Under the pieces are notes generated by a model. That model saw only the letters and a list, made by a program, of their open reading frames with translations. It had not been told where the DNA came from and made no database searches. 64,000 bases of DNA from Artocarpus heterophyllus (Eukaryota > Streptophyta > Magnoliopsida > Rosales > Moraceae), in assembly GCA_025403435.1 (NCBI GenBank), contig CM046350.1, positions 3,130,070 through 3,194,069 of the forward strand, read 5' to 3'. This document shows, one piece after another, positions 35,036 through 46,497 of the stretch. Made by a program: the position numbers and the translations under genes. The stretch's first letter is position 1, and each line of letters opens with the position of its first letter.

Positions 35036-35608
35036 CTAATAACTATAATCGTAAGAAAAATCTGTGATACCAACCATGGCTGAAACAACTTGGGAGACAA
35101 TGTAGATTCCTCCCCCAAAGATGACCAAAATGAGAATTGCAGAAATGGGGTTCTTGAGCAACTCAAATATGGGCTGGAAGATAGTGTAAAGAGCACCTGT
35201 ACTTACTGTGAGAGCATAAATTGCATATCTCCTCACATTATCCCAAAACTCCTCCACAAGTGGCCCTTCAGGCCCAAATGCCAAAGCCTTTTGGTCACTC
35301 AACCCCATCAAAAACAGCACAAACCCCACAGAAACCGCTCCAACTATCAAACACCTTGAACTATTTGACATGTGATTTTGCCATTTTGGGTTGATTTCTC
35401 GGATCAAAGTTGTTGTTTTGACACAATTTGATTTGGTGAGAGCTGATAAAGTTTGTCTCTGGATGATGATTGCTTTTGGAGGCAAAGTGGATGTTGGGTG
35501 TTTTTGGCATGAGACGGCGGTGAGAGATGGACGAACTGATGAAGTAGAGTTGGTAAGATCAGTGCAGTTTAGGACACAAAATTGGGATCTCACGGTTAAC
35601 ATTTTCAT
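35036..35608 (-). CDS. Chloroplast-targeted Ycf33/DUF751-like membrane protein
   Basis: A single exon encodes 190 residues starting MKMLTVRSQF at 35608. The first ~80 residues are Ser/Thr-rich with basic residues and few acidic ones (LTNSTSSVRPSLTAVS), as in a plastid transit peptide. A hydrophobic segment follows (LIVGAVSVGFVLFLMGL) and then the conserved part: EEFWDNVRRYAIYALTV, IFELLKNPISAILILVIFGG and the C-terminus GITDFSYDYSY. The FW-N--RY plus LLKNP-hydrophobic layout is that of the small cyanobacterial/plastid Ycf33 family, here nucleus-encoded with a transit peptide. The expected location is the thylakoid or inner envelope membrane. The molecular role of Ycf33 is not firmly established. 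The frame is intact. The family assignment is by motif recall and moderately sure. Confidence 0.78.
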   Translation of the reverse strand: MKMLTVRSQFCVLNCTDLTNSTSSVRPSLTAVSCQKHPTSTLPPKAIIIQRQTLSALTKSNCVKTTTLIREINPKWQNHMSNSSRCLIVGAVSVGFVLFLMGLSDQKALAFGPEGPLVEEFWDNVRRYAIYALTVSTGALYTIFQPIFELLKNPISAILILVIFGGGIYIVSQVVSAMVGITDFSYDYSY

Positions 35609-36580
35609 TTTTGATGAGTTTTTCAGTTGATTCTTGAGGGAGCCCTTAGACCATGCTTTCTACGGCAAGGTTTAGCCTTTTTGAGTGTGTGGCTGTAGTG
35701 GGTTTGTCTTTATTTGCTCCTTTTTCTTATCCTTATCCCTTGATTGTAAGCCAAGAGGTGAAATAAAAATTGCGTAAATTGCCTCAAACTTTTACATATT
35801 AAAATATAAATAAAATTTATTACAATATAAAACTTACATAAGTTATAATATGTGATTGAAACAATAAAGTTTTCTATTCCCCTAAATACCACATTGAAAT
35901 TTAGTATGCAAGATGTATGTAGATATTTGGAATTTAAGATATAGATGTATATATTAGATCTCTTGGTTATGCATAAAATCTACCATGGAATTAATGTGCA
36001 TTGAATGCCATAATCCAAAGAATCCAAATGTTTAATGTTTAGGTATCCTCGGTAATATATTTTTCTACAGCCCAAAATCACAAAACTTAATTAGAAAGAA
36101 CCTTATGAATCAAATCCATGTATTTTGTTTTTTCAATGATTTTTTATTTTTCTGCATATGAACGTTTTAAGACAAATTTTACGTAAAAAAGCAATCACGT
36201 GAGAAATGCTATAAATTAAGGTTTATTATTTGCCTCAGGCTGGATTCTCTACCTCATTTATCCTAGTATTCACTGAATTTGGATGCCTCTAAATAAGTAA
36301 TGGATACGTTCCTAATGGTGCTATAAATGGGACAAAATAACAATCAGCACCACTCCGGGAAGAATAGGACTTGGGAGGAGTTGGTAGAAACGGAGTACTC
36401 TTCATTTGGCAAACAAATTAAAAGCATAAAGCTTTCACATGCTATAATATTTTAGTTTCAACTATATTCTCAACGCTCTATAAGTGTTTATCTCATCAAA
36501 ACAATGTTCCCTTAATTGCCCAATATCTTATACTTATCTTCTAAAATTGAATAGAGATAATTTGAAAAAAAATGATTAAC

Positions 36581-37080
36581 AATTTTATAGTAGTTGAATA
36601 ATGTAAGGTGATTAAATTGGGCGTCACACAAATTGAAAGAAAACTCATATCATCGTCGCATCTCTACAAGTCATTGTTACATTAAATAAACGTCATATTA
36701 TGTCTCTCACATTTACGTAATCGAAAACCCAATACTCAAAAGGAAAAGTTACTAATTTATCAAGATATGTATAAAACTAGTCAGAATGCCTATATTATTA
36801 CAATGTTATATAGTGGTCGAATAATGTAAGGTGATTAAACTGGGTGTCATAATCTAGCGGTAAATATGCATACATCCATTTAATATTAAAGTCTAGAGTT
36901 TGAATTATTCATATCATTTTTTTAAAACACAAATTGAAACAAAACTCATATCATTGTCGCATCTCTACAAGTCATTGTTACATTAAATAAACATCACGTT
37001 ACGTCTCTCACATTTACGTACTACTACGTAATCGTAAAAACCCATACTCAAAAGGAAAAGTTACTAATTTATCAAGATAT
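36581..37080. repeat. Direct duplication, one copy with an extra insertion
   Basis: Copy 1 (about 36581-36768) and copy 2 (about 36800-37080) share GAATAATGTAAGGTGATTAA, CTACAAGTCATTGTTACATT and CTCAAAAGGAAAAGTTACTA. Copy 2 has about 77 extra bases after GGGTGTCA and a second extra CTACTACGTA near 37020. This is a local segmental duplication, and the extra segment is tRNA-like (see 36842-36917). Confidence 0.85.
36842..36917 (+). repeat. tRNA-like / SINE-head-like segment
   Basis: About 76 bp starting GGGTGTCATAATCTAGCGG has an A-box-like TCTAGCGGTAAATATGC and a B-box-like AGTTTGAATTA at tRNA spacing. The terminal stem does not pair well and the loops are degenerate, so it is not a functional tRNA gene. 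It resembles a tRNA-derived SINE head or a decayed tRNA pseudogene. Confidence 0.4.
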
Positions 37081-37540
37081 TACAGTATTAAACCCTAATC
37101 AAAATATGATTGTATGCATAACATAACGATAAATTTACATTCAACTGCAATTTATGATTTGTAATCAAATCTCCTTCCTCCTAATTTTTCAAAACATAAT
37201 TGTACTGACCATGGACTCATAATTAAGCAAATTTGACTTCGTTACTAATACGGCGTCGTAGGGAGTAGAATTTTCGTTTTTGTTTTTTTTTTTTTTTTGG
37301 GGTTCCATTGCAAAAGCAGTAGAGTTTTGGTTGGAACATTCGATTTTGTGCTGACCGAGGGAAACAGACCACGAAGCCGTCTCAATCCGCCACGTATAAA
37401 AAAAAAAGAAAATCAAAAACCCTAAAAAAATACCATATGTAGATCCTAGGTACAAAAATACCCCCAAAGAAATCAAAATTCCGATTTACCCTTTCCTATT
37501 TTCCTTCCTTTTTCCTTTTCCGCTTCACCCTCTCACCAGA

Positions 37541-38355
37541 TGTCATGGGAGAGTGCCCCCCTCTCCGCCTCTCTCCCCCCAGCCTCTGCAACAACTGCCC
37601 TATGTATCGTCCGCCACTCTCTCCCTATAAATTCTCTCCCTCATCGCCTTCTTCTCCAAAACCTTTCTTCAGACACTTCTCGAAGAAGAAGACGAAGAAG
37701 CTTCTCTTCTTTCTCTCTCTCAGCTGACGCTCTCTCTCTCGCCAAAAACCTCCATTGTAATAGTATCCTTGCCTTTCGTCTCTTGTTCCGACCATCAAAA
37801 AACATAAAAAGCCTTCGACTTTACCGTTTGTTCATCTCCTCCTCCGACAAACCACTTCGACAGAGTCAATGCGGTTCGAATCGTCTTGTCTCTAGCCACC
37901 ATAGACGTTTCAGCTCTGAGAGAGTGGTGGACCGAGTTCGTTTTTCGTTTCGTTTCTTTTCTTCGTTTTTGCTTTTGTTTGGACTTTGGTTCTGGGTTTT
38001 CGGAGCCCTAGTCCTTTTTCTTTCGTCTCATTTTCGTTTTTTTTTTGGCTTATTTTCTTTCATACTCACTTCCTTGGCGGCTATTTTCCCCAGAGACGCA
38101 GATATTATATATATATATATATATATATAATCTTTTTTTTTGTGCTTAATTTTTATCGTTTGTCTGTCGATTAAGCTGTTTTGCATTTCTCCGATACTGA
38201 TTTTGCCAAACATGTACAGGCATTAAGTATTTTGTTGAACGGGTTTGGGTTTTAAGAGAGAGAATTCTTAGGGTTTTGGCAATTGGAAATTCGAAGCTGG
38301 TGTGATATTTTAAACAAACTCCTTCAGCAAAAATTGATTTTGGGGCTTTCGTAAT
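37541..38355 (+). promoter_or_regulatory. Promoter / 5' leader of the BAH-Agenet gene
   Basis: Pyrimidine-rich DNA (CTCTCCGCCTCTCTCCCC, TTTCTCTCTCTCAGC) typical of a plant 5'UTR, with a (TA)n tract at 38105-38130. CATGTACAG|GCATT near 38219 could be the acceptor of a 5'UTR intron; its donor was not fixed. The long open frame across 37540-38130 is serine/arginine/phenylalanine low complexity and is not called as coding. Confidence 0.45.
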
Positions 38356-41300
38356 ATGACAATGTCTGGGAATGATCGTCGTTTCGTGGCATGGGAAGAG
38401 CACATTTTGTGCCATGAGCGTGGTAACCGTCTGGTTCACTATCTTTTGAAGGATTCTTCTGGGGATTTAGTTCTTGCTGTTATTGGGACTGAGAGGAGTA
38501 TTAGGCACATGCTGTATGTCGTCGCCGACGACTTTGTGCAGGCTTATGGCTCCTTAGGATCAGTCAATGCCTGCACAAAATGGCGAGCCAGAAGAGAAGT
38601 TGTGGAATGGCTCACTTCCTTGGTCTCAAGGCAACGTCCAGCAGAGCTTTCAAGTACGTTCTCATTAATATATATTGCAATTTTCTTTAGAACTTATTTA
38701 CGCAATTTTCGGTTTTTATGATTTCAGACTGAATTAGTACATTGACTGGTTCAGGCAGTACCATGGAATTTGATTATATGCATTGCGTAAGTGTGTTGTT
38801 TGGACAGAAATCTCCTAAGAAAACGGATTTGTGATCGAGACGCTAGGTTTAGGACTACGAATTTCATGCATGGATGAACATTTAAGACTGTTTTTTTCCC
38901 TTCATTGGATAACTACTTGTTGTGACTATAGTTGTCAGCTTAAGTTCCGCATAAGTATGTTCTTCGAATGTTGCACAATTCTAGCTTCGCGTAGGATCTT
39001 GGTTGTGGAGTTATGTAGATTGAATATATAGTTCTTTGAATTTAAAATTCAATTTACCGAAGATTATGATATTTATTTCAAGTAGATGTTTATTGTAGTA
39101 TAAATTTTGCAAGAGATCATGCCTGCACGTATCTTTCGGTACGTGTAAGGTTAAATCATTGTTGGCACTTGCAACAAAATGCTCTTGCCAAAAACTTTTT
39201 TGACGGACTTGTTAATGTAGTTGTTTTGTTTTGCATTCAATTAACGTATAGAATACTGACATATAAAATAATGGTTCACTGAGAATTTATGTTGCCCAAC
39301 TTGGGGCACAACCTGGTTACTGGGGTGGAGCTCCTATGGTTCCCATCCACCTCTATGGTGAGGTATTGATCATTTAAGGTGGAGCGCTTATTGGTTATAT
39401 GCTTATCATTTATTTATTTTTGCAAGGATATTAAAGTGCACTGCGTATATCCTTATCCTAAGTTTTATTGACTGAACATTCACACATTGTAAGTTGTTGT
39501 TGTTGTTGTGGTTTTTTTTTTTTTTTCTTTTTGTTTTGTTTTGTTTTGTTTTTGTTTTGTTTTTAATACATGTTAGCTATTGTCATTAGAAGCTACTTGA
39601 CTTCGTGTATGAATATCATGGCCCTTACTTTAACAAGGAAATAATCTTTTTAGCTGCTCTACTGAATAATGTTTTTCCAGCTTGTTATTTATCATATATT
39701 AAGAAGATCTTAAGAATTGAAATTTTCTCTTGGATCTAGAATGCCAACCTTTTTCTTGAATGTTAGATAAAGATACAACTGTAGCTTTCTTCTGTAATCT
39801 CATAATGACAAATGCATCAACATTATATGACGTGTCTATGAAAAATATAGAGATATATTTTCTTTTCTTTTTATTGCATTGCTTGTCTAGATGTCTTGTG
39901 CACACAGGGTGTGTGTCTAGGAGTTATAAGACTTCTATTATTGAAGCAGAGCTGGTTGATTTTATGTTGGATAGAACTTAATGTTCCTTGCATAATTACC
40001 ATTGCAATAGATCTTATGCAGGCGTGGCTATTTTGGCTCTTAGCGTCTTTTGCCTTGATGAAAAGAAATAGAATCTCGATAAGTTGAAAATTTATAAATC
40101 TACTTTTATTGGCGATTGTGTTTTAGCATCTTTTTAAGAAAGAGAGGGCGGCTATTACGTGTCTCATCACGGTCATTTTCTGCAAGCATGCACTATTAGC
40201 ATGTTCGTCGGTCACATTAAATCTCCTTTCCTTTTACTTTCAGCATTTAAAAGTTTCCACAAACTATGCATATATCTTTCTATATAAATATATATGTAGA
40301 GACAGAGAGGGGAGATATATAGAGAGAGAAAGCGAGGAGGCAGAGAGAGAGACAGAGAGAGAGAGAGAGGGAGTTGCTAATGAGTCAGTTGACTGGATTT
40401 TCAAGCTCCGTTAACGGAATGGGTGTGCCACCAAACCCTGGTTTGTTTGATAATCATTAATTTTTTTTTACAATTGTTTTATCTTCTTTGTGCTAGTTAC
40501 ATTTACATAGGGTTTTCAAGCTTCATTTAGAGAATGGGTATGCCACTGAAACCCAGCTTATTTATTTATCATTTAGTTTTTTCATAGTCGATTTATCTTC
40601 TTTGTGTTTATTTACATTTGCAACTTTTCTGTTTTGAAATCTGGGACTGATATGCGTGTTTTGCCTTTCGGACTTTCGTTCTAATGACACGTTTTTTGGG
40701 CCGGGGTAGGATGAAAGATATCTAGAACCCTAATTTATGTTTTCCCTCTTTTTCATTGAATCCTGAAAATTAAATGTTTATCTCATTAGCGTAATAGTGG
40801 TTGTGTGTAACAATGGACCAATTGGCCATGGATGCACCCTAAAGGAACGCCGTTTATATGGTGGGTGCAACGTTAACCAACCTATGTGAGAACTCGCTGG
40901 ACTAGTTTTGAAGCAATTAAAGAGGAAAAAACTAAAAACTTTCTCTGAGTTAACTATCTTCTGCTTCTTCTTTTTTTCCTGCTCTTGAATAACGTGCAAT
41001 TGCCAATTTAAATGGAATTTACTTTGTGTCAAAGATTGCGTAAACGTTCTTTTTGGTTTTACGTTGAGCATAAAAGAGTAGTTTTTGTTTAAGTCCACTA
41101 TTTTTTTTTTTCTTTTCATGACTATTTTCCTATTTTGCTACGAATTTAATTCCTTAGAGGTCAATTTACGATACGCATATCAACCGTAACTTTTAGTAGA
41201 AGTTGTTAACCACAATGAAATGTGGACTAATAATTGTTAACCACAATTATTATTAGAGTTTGTCGCTGGTACATTAAATATATTTCATATTCGGATGTTT

Positions 41301-44300
41301 TAATGTAGACTAAGAATTAGTTAGACTGTATATAGAATTGCCTTTCAATTTGTATGGCATAGTCTAGTCGATAATCTGTATTCTCCAAACTGAGGAATTT
41401 TGCTTAAAATAAGAAACAGAGGTGTGATATGTGGTTAAATAATTGTCAATTGGTGTTCCTATAAAAATTAATCAATTGGTGTTGATCGTGTATGTAGTTG
41501 GAATACTTGCATGATGACCATGAGGATGTCCTCCATTGATATTTCCATCTTTTTTGAAACTGCATCAAGCAGACATGGGAATGGTTGATTTGTTTGGTTC
41601 TTAGAATAGAGGAGGAAATCTATCACCAGAGGTCTAGTGTTAGAATAAAAATTAAAAAGAGGAAATCTATCATCCACGTCTTAAAGTGTCATGTTCTTTG
41701 AACTTTGATTCTCTCATTAGCCAAAAGAAAAAGGAGTCTAGCACCTCCTGTATTATTTAGTTTCTGAGGGCTGAAACTGAGGTTAAATTGACTCTTTCTC
41801 TTACACAAAGTTTTCTGGCAAAGCCTTTGTACTACATAAAGCAACATGAATTTTAGATAATTTTACTATATTAGCATTCTTTTAGAATTTGTATCTTGGT
41901 TGAACTTGCACATGGTGAAATATATGAAAATGGGATATGCATCGTCAAATATACCATTACCTTCCCTTAAGACAATAACAATATCCCAGCGTTTGGTAAA
42001 TCCAACTTGTTACTTCTAATGTTTCCAAAGCCTTTTAGAATCATTCTTGTTGCATCATGTTTTGAATTCTGATGTGCATCCGACTTTGATAACTTTTAGT
42101 GATTTTGGAGCGATAATGATGTTGTGATGATACTTACAGATTCCCCAACAAATGACTCAACGGTGGCATTATCAATGCCTGGATCCAGTGCTCGTCAAAC
42201 CTTCTTGCCTGATCAAATGGTATCTTTTTTTGTTTTTTTGTTTTTTGTTTGCAAATTAAATAAATAATAATAACAACAAACGTTACATTCCGCTTTATCC
42301 AGGTTCCAAGAAAATTGAAAGTTCAATGTTCAGAAATTGAATGGTCTGGTGTTGCTTGGATCTGTGCCAAACAGCTCAAGCATTACCCAGCTTTTTGCAG
42401 GAATGAAACTACGATCACTGTAAGCAACAACCTTTTCTGTTATGCTATTCGTTACTTCTCTGTATAGTGGTCATCTCCTTGTTTAGCACATGCTGTCCAG
42501 CTTTCTTTTGCATTCTAAGGTTTTTAATTGAGATTTTTTGCTTTCTGTTGATGATCAGGTCCATTCCTTTGTGTTTATAATGGCACTAGATGACAATCAA
42601 TACCTTGGTTACTTGGAAGACATGTATGAGGACAAGAAAGGGCAGAAAAAGGTGAAAGTGCGCTGGTTTCACCATAATCAGGAAGTCAAGGATGTGCCTC
42701 AGCTAAATCCACATCCCAGTGAAGTTTTCATCACTTCTCATGTCCAAGTGATCAGTGCAGAATGTGTTGATGGTCCTGCAACAGTTTTGACTCCTAAACA
42801 TTATGAGAAATGTATGGCCCTTGTTGCACATAATTCATCTTCAGGGATTCGTATGTGCTATCGACAGTTCAAAAACCACAAGCTTATACCCTTTACTCTT
42901 GCTAAATTACGTGGGTACTCTAATCAAGCAATTCTTGCCTCCCTAGATGCTAATGTTGTCCCCAAGCAAAAAGTCAAGAGCAGTAAGTTGGGTGGGGAAG
43001 ATGAGGAAGAATTCGCACTTGATGATCCTGTGAGGGTGGGTACCAAGAGGAACAGAAATAACAAGGGAAAGCAAGGACTCGAAACTGGCAGTCTTGGTGT
43101 TGGGAATTCTGCTCCTGGGAATCAGATAGCAAAATCTGAAACAACATACCCAAAGCTGACGTTTAGGTTGGCTAAAGAAATGGATGACAAAGTTGTTGGA
43201 ACCGAGTCCCAACCTCCTGTGTCTTTTAAGAAAGGTCAATGGATAGAGCTGCTCTGTCAAGATAGTGGCATCCGAGGTTGCTGGTTTCAGTGTAAGATCT
43301 TGCTAATATCTCAAAAGCAGCTGAAAGTTCAATACATTGATGTGGAAGATGCGGAAGGATTTGGCAAGTTAGAGGTATGGAAAAGCTGACGAAATTTAAT
43401 TTTGTTCCCTGGCTTCCAAACAGGACAAAATTTGAATGCATTGCCCATGACGCCACGGAAAAATGTTTAGTTATTTTCTTTGTTCTGACCCTGCCTCAGA
43501 TGCATCTTTAAATCATATTGTTTAGTTTCACTTTAGGGCCCATTATTCCAAATACCCTCTTTAATTTACATGTGCATGATTTGCTTCCTTATGTAATTGT
43601 GAACCAGGGAAGGGAAATTGATATGTTGCATTTATCCATTGTACGTGTAGGAGTGGATACCTAAATCTAGAGTAGCTGCTCCTGATAAACTGGGCGTGAG
43701 ACTCCCAGGCCGCCTGACAGTCCGGCCACGCCCTCCCAAAGTTTTGACGGAGTTTCCTGTTGAGATTGGAGCACCGGTGGATGCCTGGTGGAGCGATGGT
43801 TGGTGGGAAGGTATTATTACTGGAATTGAAATTTCTGGACCTGATACTGTGCAAGTTTATTTTCCTGGTAAGTTGAACTATTTCGCAATTTTTGATGTGT
43901 TGGTAAATATTATTGTTGTGGTACCTTGTTGGGGAGCACTGGGTTTTTTTTTTTTTTTTTTTTTTTAATCACTTGCAATTTACATGAGTTCATGCGTAAA
44001 TATTATTTTTGGGATATGCACATCAGTTGTGTCATGGACCTCATGGCAAGTGTTGTCTCTTTCTTTGTGATGTTAGGTGAAAGTAGGTTTTTGACTATCC
44101 AGAAAAAGGAGATTAGGGCTTCCAAAGATTGGGATGGGAGCACATGGGTTGATATAAAAGCAAAGCCAGAAACACTCTTGCATGTACCTCTAAATATCAG
44201 CCCCAGCACAAAGGTCGCATCTGCAGCAGCAGGGATGCCTGGGTCTGGGAACAGGACTTCTAAACCTAAGGTTATTGATGGAGGAGGACAAGGATTGCTT

Positions 44301-44513
44301 GATTTAGCTGCCTCTGTTGATCGTTTGAAAATTGTGTCGGCTTCCACCAATTCAGGAAATCTTCCTTTTATCAACCATAAGGTTGAAACTAAGAGTGTTA
44401 GTGGCAATAACAATGCTGATGCAGGGAATGGGGATAAGTCAGGTTTGGAGGAAAATCTTTGTCCAGTTATTGAGAAACGTGAAGGGGCAGAATCCGCAAA
44501 AGTTGCCATCTAA
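38356..44513 (+). CDS. BAH and Agenet/Tudor domain chromatin-reader protein
   Basis: Six coding exons were reconstructed: 38356-38653, 42140-42219, 42303-42419, 42559-43374, 43651-43867 and 44077-44513. All are GT-AG with matching phases, giving 654 aa. The start MTMSGNDRRFVAWEEHILCH lies at 38356. Residues 166-280 form the BAH domain (SFVFIMALDDNQYLGYLEDM, then KVKVRWFHHNQEVKDVP). Residues about 388-450 (FKKGQWIELLCQDSGIRGCW) and 468-525 (GAPVDAWWSDGWWEGIITGI) are paired Agenet/Tudor-like modules with the expected aromatic residues. The C-terminal ~130 residues look disordered. Plant BAH/Agenet proteins of the At5g55600 type are nuclear and probably bind modified histones; the substrate of this one is not known. 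The first intron is unusually long (~3.5 kb) and rich in repeats, with a short cryptic tandem duplication. The gene is convergent with ADA2b. Confidence 0.9.
38654..42139. other. First coding intron (~3.5 kb) of the BAH-Agenet gene
   Basis: No nested gene is supported. It contains a T16 plus TTTTG repeat tract near 39510-39560, a GA-rich microsatellite at about 40307-40373 (GAGAGAGACAGAGAGAGAG), a two-copy ~115-bp tandem duplication at 40396-40627, and AT-rich filler. Open frames inside it are short and lack conserved motifs. Confidence 0.6.
40396..40627. repeat. Two-copy tandem duplication inside the long intron
   Basis: Copy 1 (40396-40510) and copy 2 (40511-40627) share GGATTTTCAAGCTCCGTTA-like starts, GAATGGGTGTGCCACC / GAATGGGTATGCCACT, and TTTATCTTCTTTGTG. 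They have diverged with substitutions and small indels. Confidence 0.7.
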
Positions 44514-44721
44514 CTTGGGGGTCTATTGTTTTGGTGACAGACCCTGAAAGGCAGGGTTCTTTTTTTTTTTGGTAGATAAGACACAGATGTTGGCATGGGG
44601 CATTTGAAGGCTGGTGCCAGAGTTTTCCTAACCTCAAATGAATTGGCTGGTGTACAGGTTCAAGTGTTTTGGGATAGAAAAACTAGCAAATGTAATCATG
44701 GTCAATGTCAGGCTGGACATT

Positions 44722-45098
44722 AGGAAAGTGTTCATGCACCCACAGGCGTTGCGCCAGTAGTTTATAGTATTTCGTTTCACAGTAGGAAAGTGTTCATGCA
44801 TCCACAGGCGTCTCGCCAGTAACTTATAGAATTTTCATTTTACAGTAGGAAAGTGCTCTTGCACCCACAGGCACCGCGCCAGTAGTTTATAGTATTTTTG
44901 TTTTACAGTAGGAAAGTGTTTATGCATCCACAGGCGCCGCGCCAGTAACTTGTATTATTTTCATTTTAGAGTAGGAAAGTGCTCATGCACCCACAGGCGT
45001 TGCGCCAGTAGTTTATAATATTTCATTTTTGTTTCACAGCAGGAAAGTGTTCATGCACCCACAGGCGTTGCGCCAATAGTTTATAGTATTTTTGTTTA
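44722..45098. repeat. Six-copy minisatellite, ~63-bp units in alternating types
   Basis: Units begin AGGAAAGTG at 44722, 44784, 44847, 44910, 44975 and 45041 (spacings 62, 63, 63, 65 and 66). Each contains a CCCACAGGCG or TCCACAGGCG block followed by CGCCAGTA or CGCCAATA. Units 1, 3, 5 and 6 have GCACCCACAGGC...AGTTTATA, while units 2 and 4 have GCATCCACAGGC...AACTTATA or AACTTGTA. This suggests growth by duplication of two-unit blocks. It lies 209 bp past the BAH-Agenet stop and may be in its 3'UTR or read-through region. Confidence 0.92.
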
Positions 45099-46497
45099 TA
45101 AAGTATAGCTTTATACTTGGACATGACTTCTTGAGTTTAATTGTAAAGCTGAGAAGTTTTTTTTTTTGATGAATAAAACTATCTGATTTTAGCGGAGATG
45201 AAATGTGTTTTTCTTTTCCAGTCATTATGCGTTTTAGAGGTCAAATTCATTATCCCTAGATGAGTAGTGAATATTTCCAGGTTGCTATGAGCTGCACTCG
45301 AACAGGGCCGATACTGCAGGAAAGTCTCTTTCTTTTGCTGATAAAATTGGTACTATGTAGGATGCTTTTACTGCAACGCCTATCCTTGCGTGGCTACACG
45401 GTCTTACCGGGTAAGGTTCTTAATCTCTTACCAAAAAAAAGTGTTACAAGTGTAGTTCTCTCGTCACAGTGACTAAATATTGCCCGATAGTCAGATCTTA
45501 TGATCATTTGCAATGCAAATGCCAATACTAAATTATCGAAAAAAAGAAGCTGAAACTCACATATTTGGTATTTTATTCTATATCATGGTCTATGAAGTGA
45601 AAAAGTGAATACGTCAGTGAAGCTTGACTTGGTTGTTTGTGTCGTTGAAGGCTTTATTTATGTGAACTTTGTGGATTTTGTTGCATTGTTTGTACCAGCC
45701 TTGTCACTTTGGCTGCTTTAACCGTCATTTCATGTAGGTTTGTGAGATGTCGTTTGTAGCTAGGGCTGCTTATTATAAAAAAGCAGTCCATTCTGATGAT
45801 TACAATCAACCTTCATCCCAAATTAGTCTCCTATTATCTAATTCTGAAGTCAATCGACCTAGTCTCTGATTCCCAGTTGCCAGACGACCTTGGTTCCGTA
45901 GTTTGAAAAAACTTGGTCTAGCGCAGGGTTTTACGGCAATCCATCAATAACAATGAAATGCTAAAATTTAGCATATATTTAAACACCAAGTAGATCATAT
46001 GTTAAATTTAGCAATTGCATTGGTAAATGATTTTTCTATTCAAATGGTAAAGTCTAACTTTGGCATACGTATTTGACGCTACATATCTTCTTTCTTATGA
46101 CCTCTTTTTCAGGAGGAAAAAAAAAATATAGCTAGATGGGTTACAACACTTTCCAATAACTAAAACAAGTGAAACATAGATTTTCGGGCTAAAATAAAAA
46201 AGACATCGGAGATAAATGGTTCTTGTAATCATTTGTTTGAGGCTGTCTTTCTTCAGGCTCAAGGTCGGCGACAATTTCGAGCTATAGGATCACAGGTTCA
46301 TACGAATAAAAACATTTTAAAATACTTGGTGGATGAGATACTGATGATTCGAAAGGCACCAAGAAGAGAAAGCTTTTGGTTTCAGAAGACAACAAAAAAG
46401 CTATAAATGAGAATGTTTTTCATTTCTCTCTAATAAAATGAAAGTAAATGACACTTCTTTACAAACGACGATGAGCATGAAGAATGATGAGATGACT
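45099..46497. other. Convergent intergenic region before ADA2b
   Basis: No gene is supported. The right end holds the ADA2b 3'UTR on the minus strand. Small frames here lack conservation or splice context. Confidence 0.55.

Larger units (their letters stand above)
35609..37540. other. Intergenic DNA with a segmental duplication
   Basis: The Ycf33-like promoter lies at the left. Positions 36581-37080 are a direct duplication, listed separately. A T17 run lies near 37280. No gene is supported. Confidence 0.5.

Noticed and set aside
37540..38130. 196-residue open frame upstream of the BAH-Agenet ATG
   Set aside because: It is Ser/Arg/Phe low complexity, runs through pyrimidine-rich leader and a TA microsatellite, and has no conserved motif. 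It is better explained as 5'UTR.
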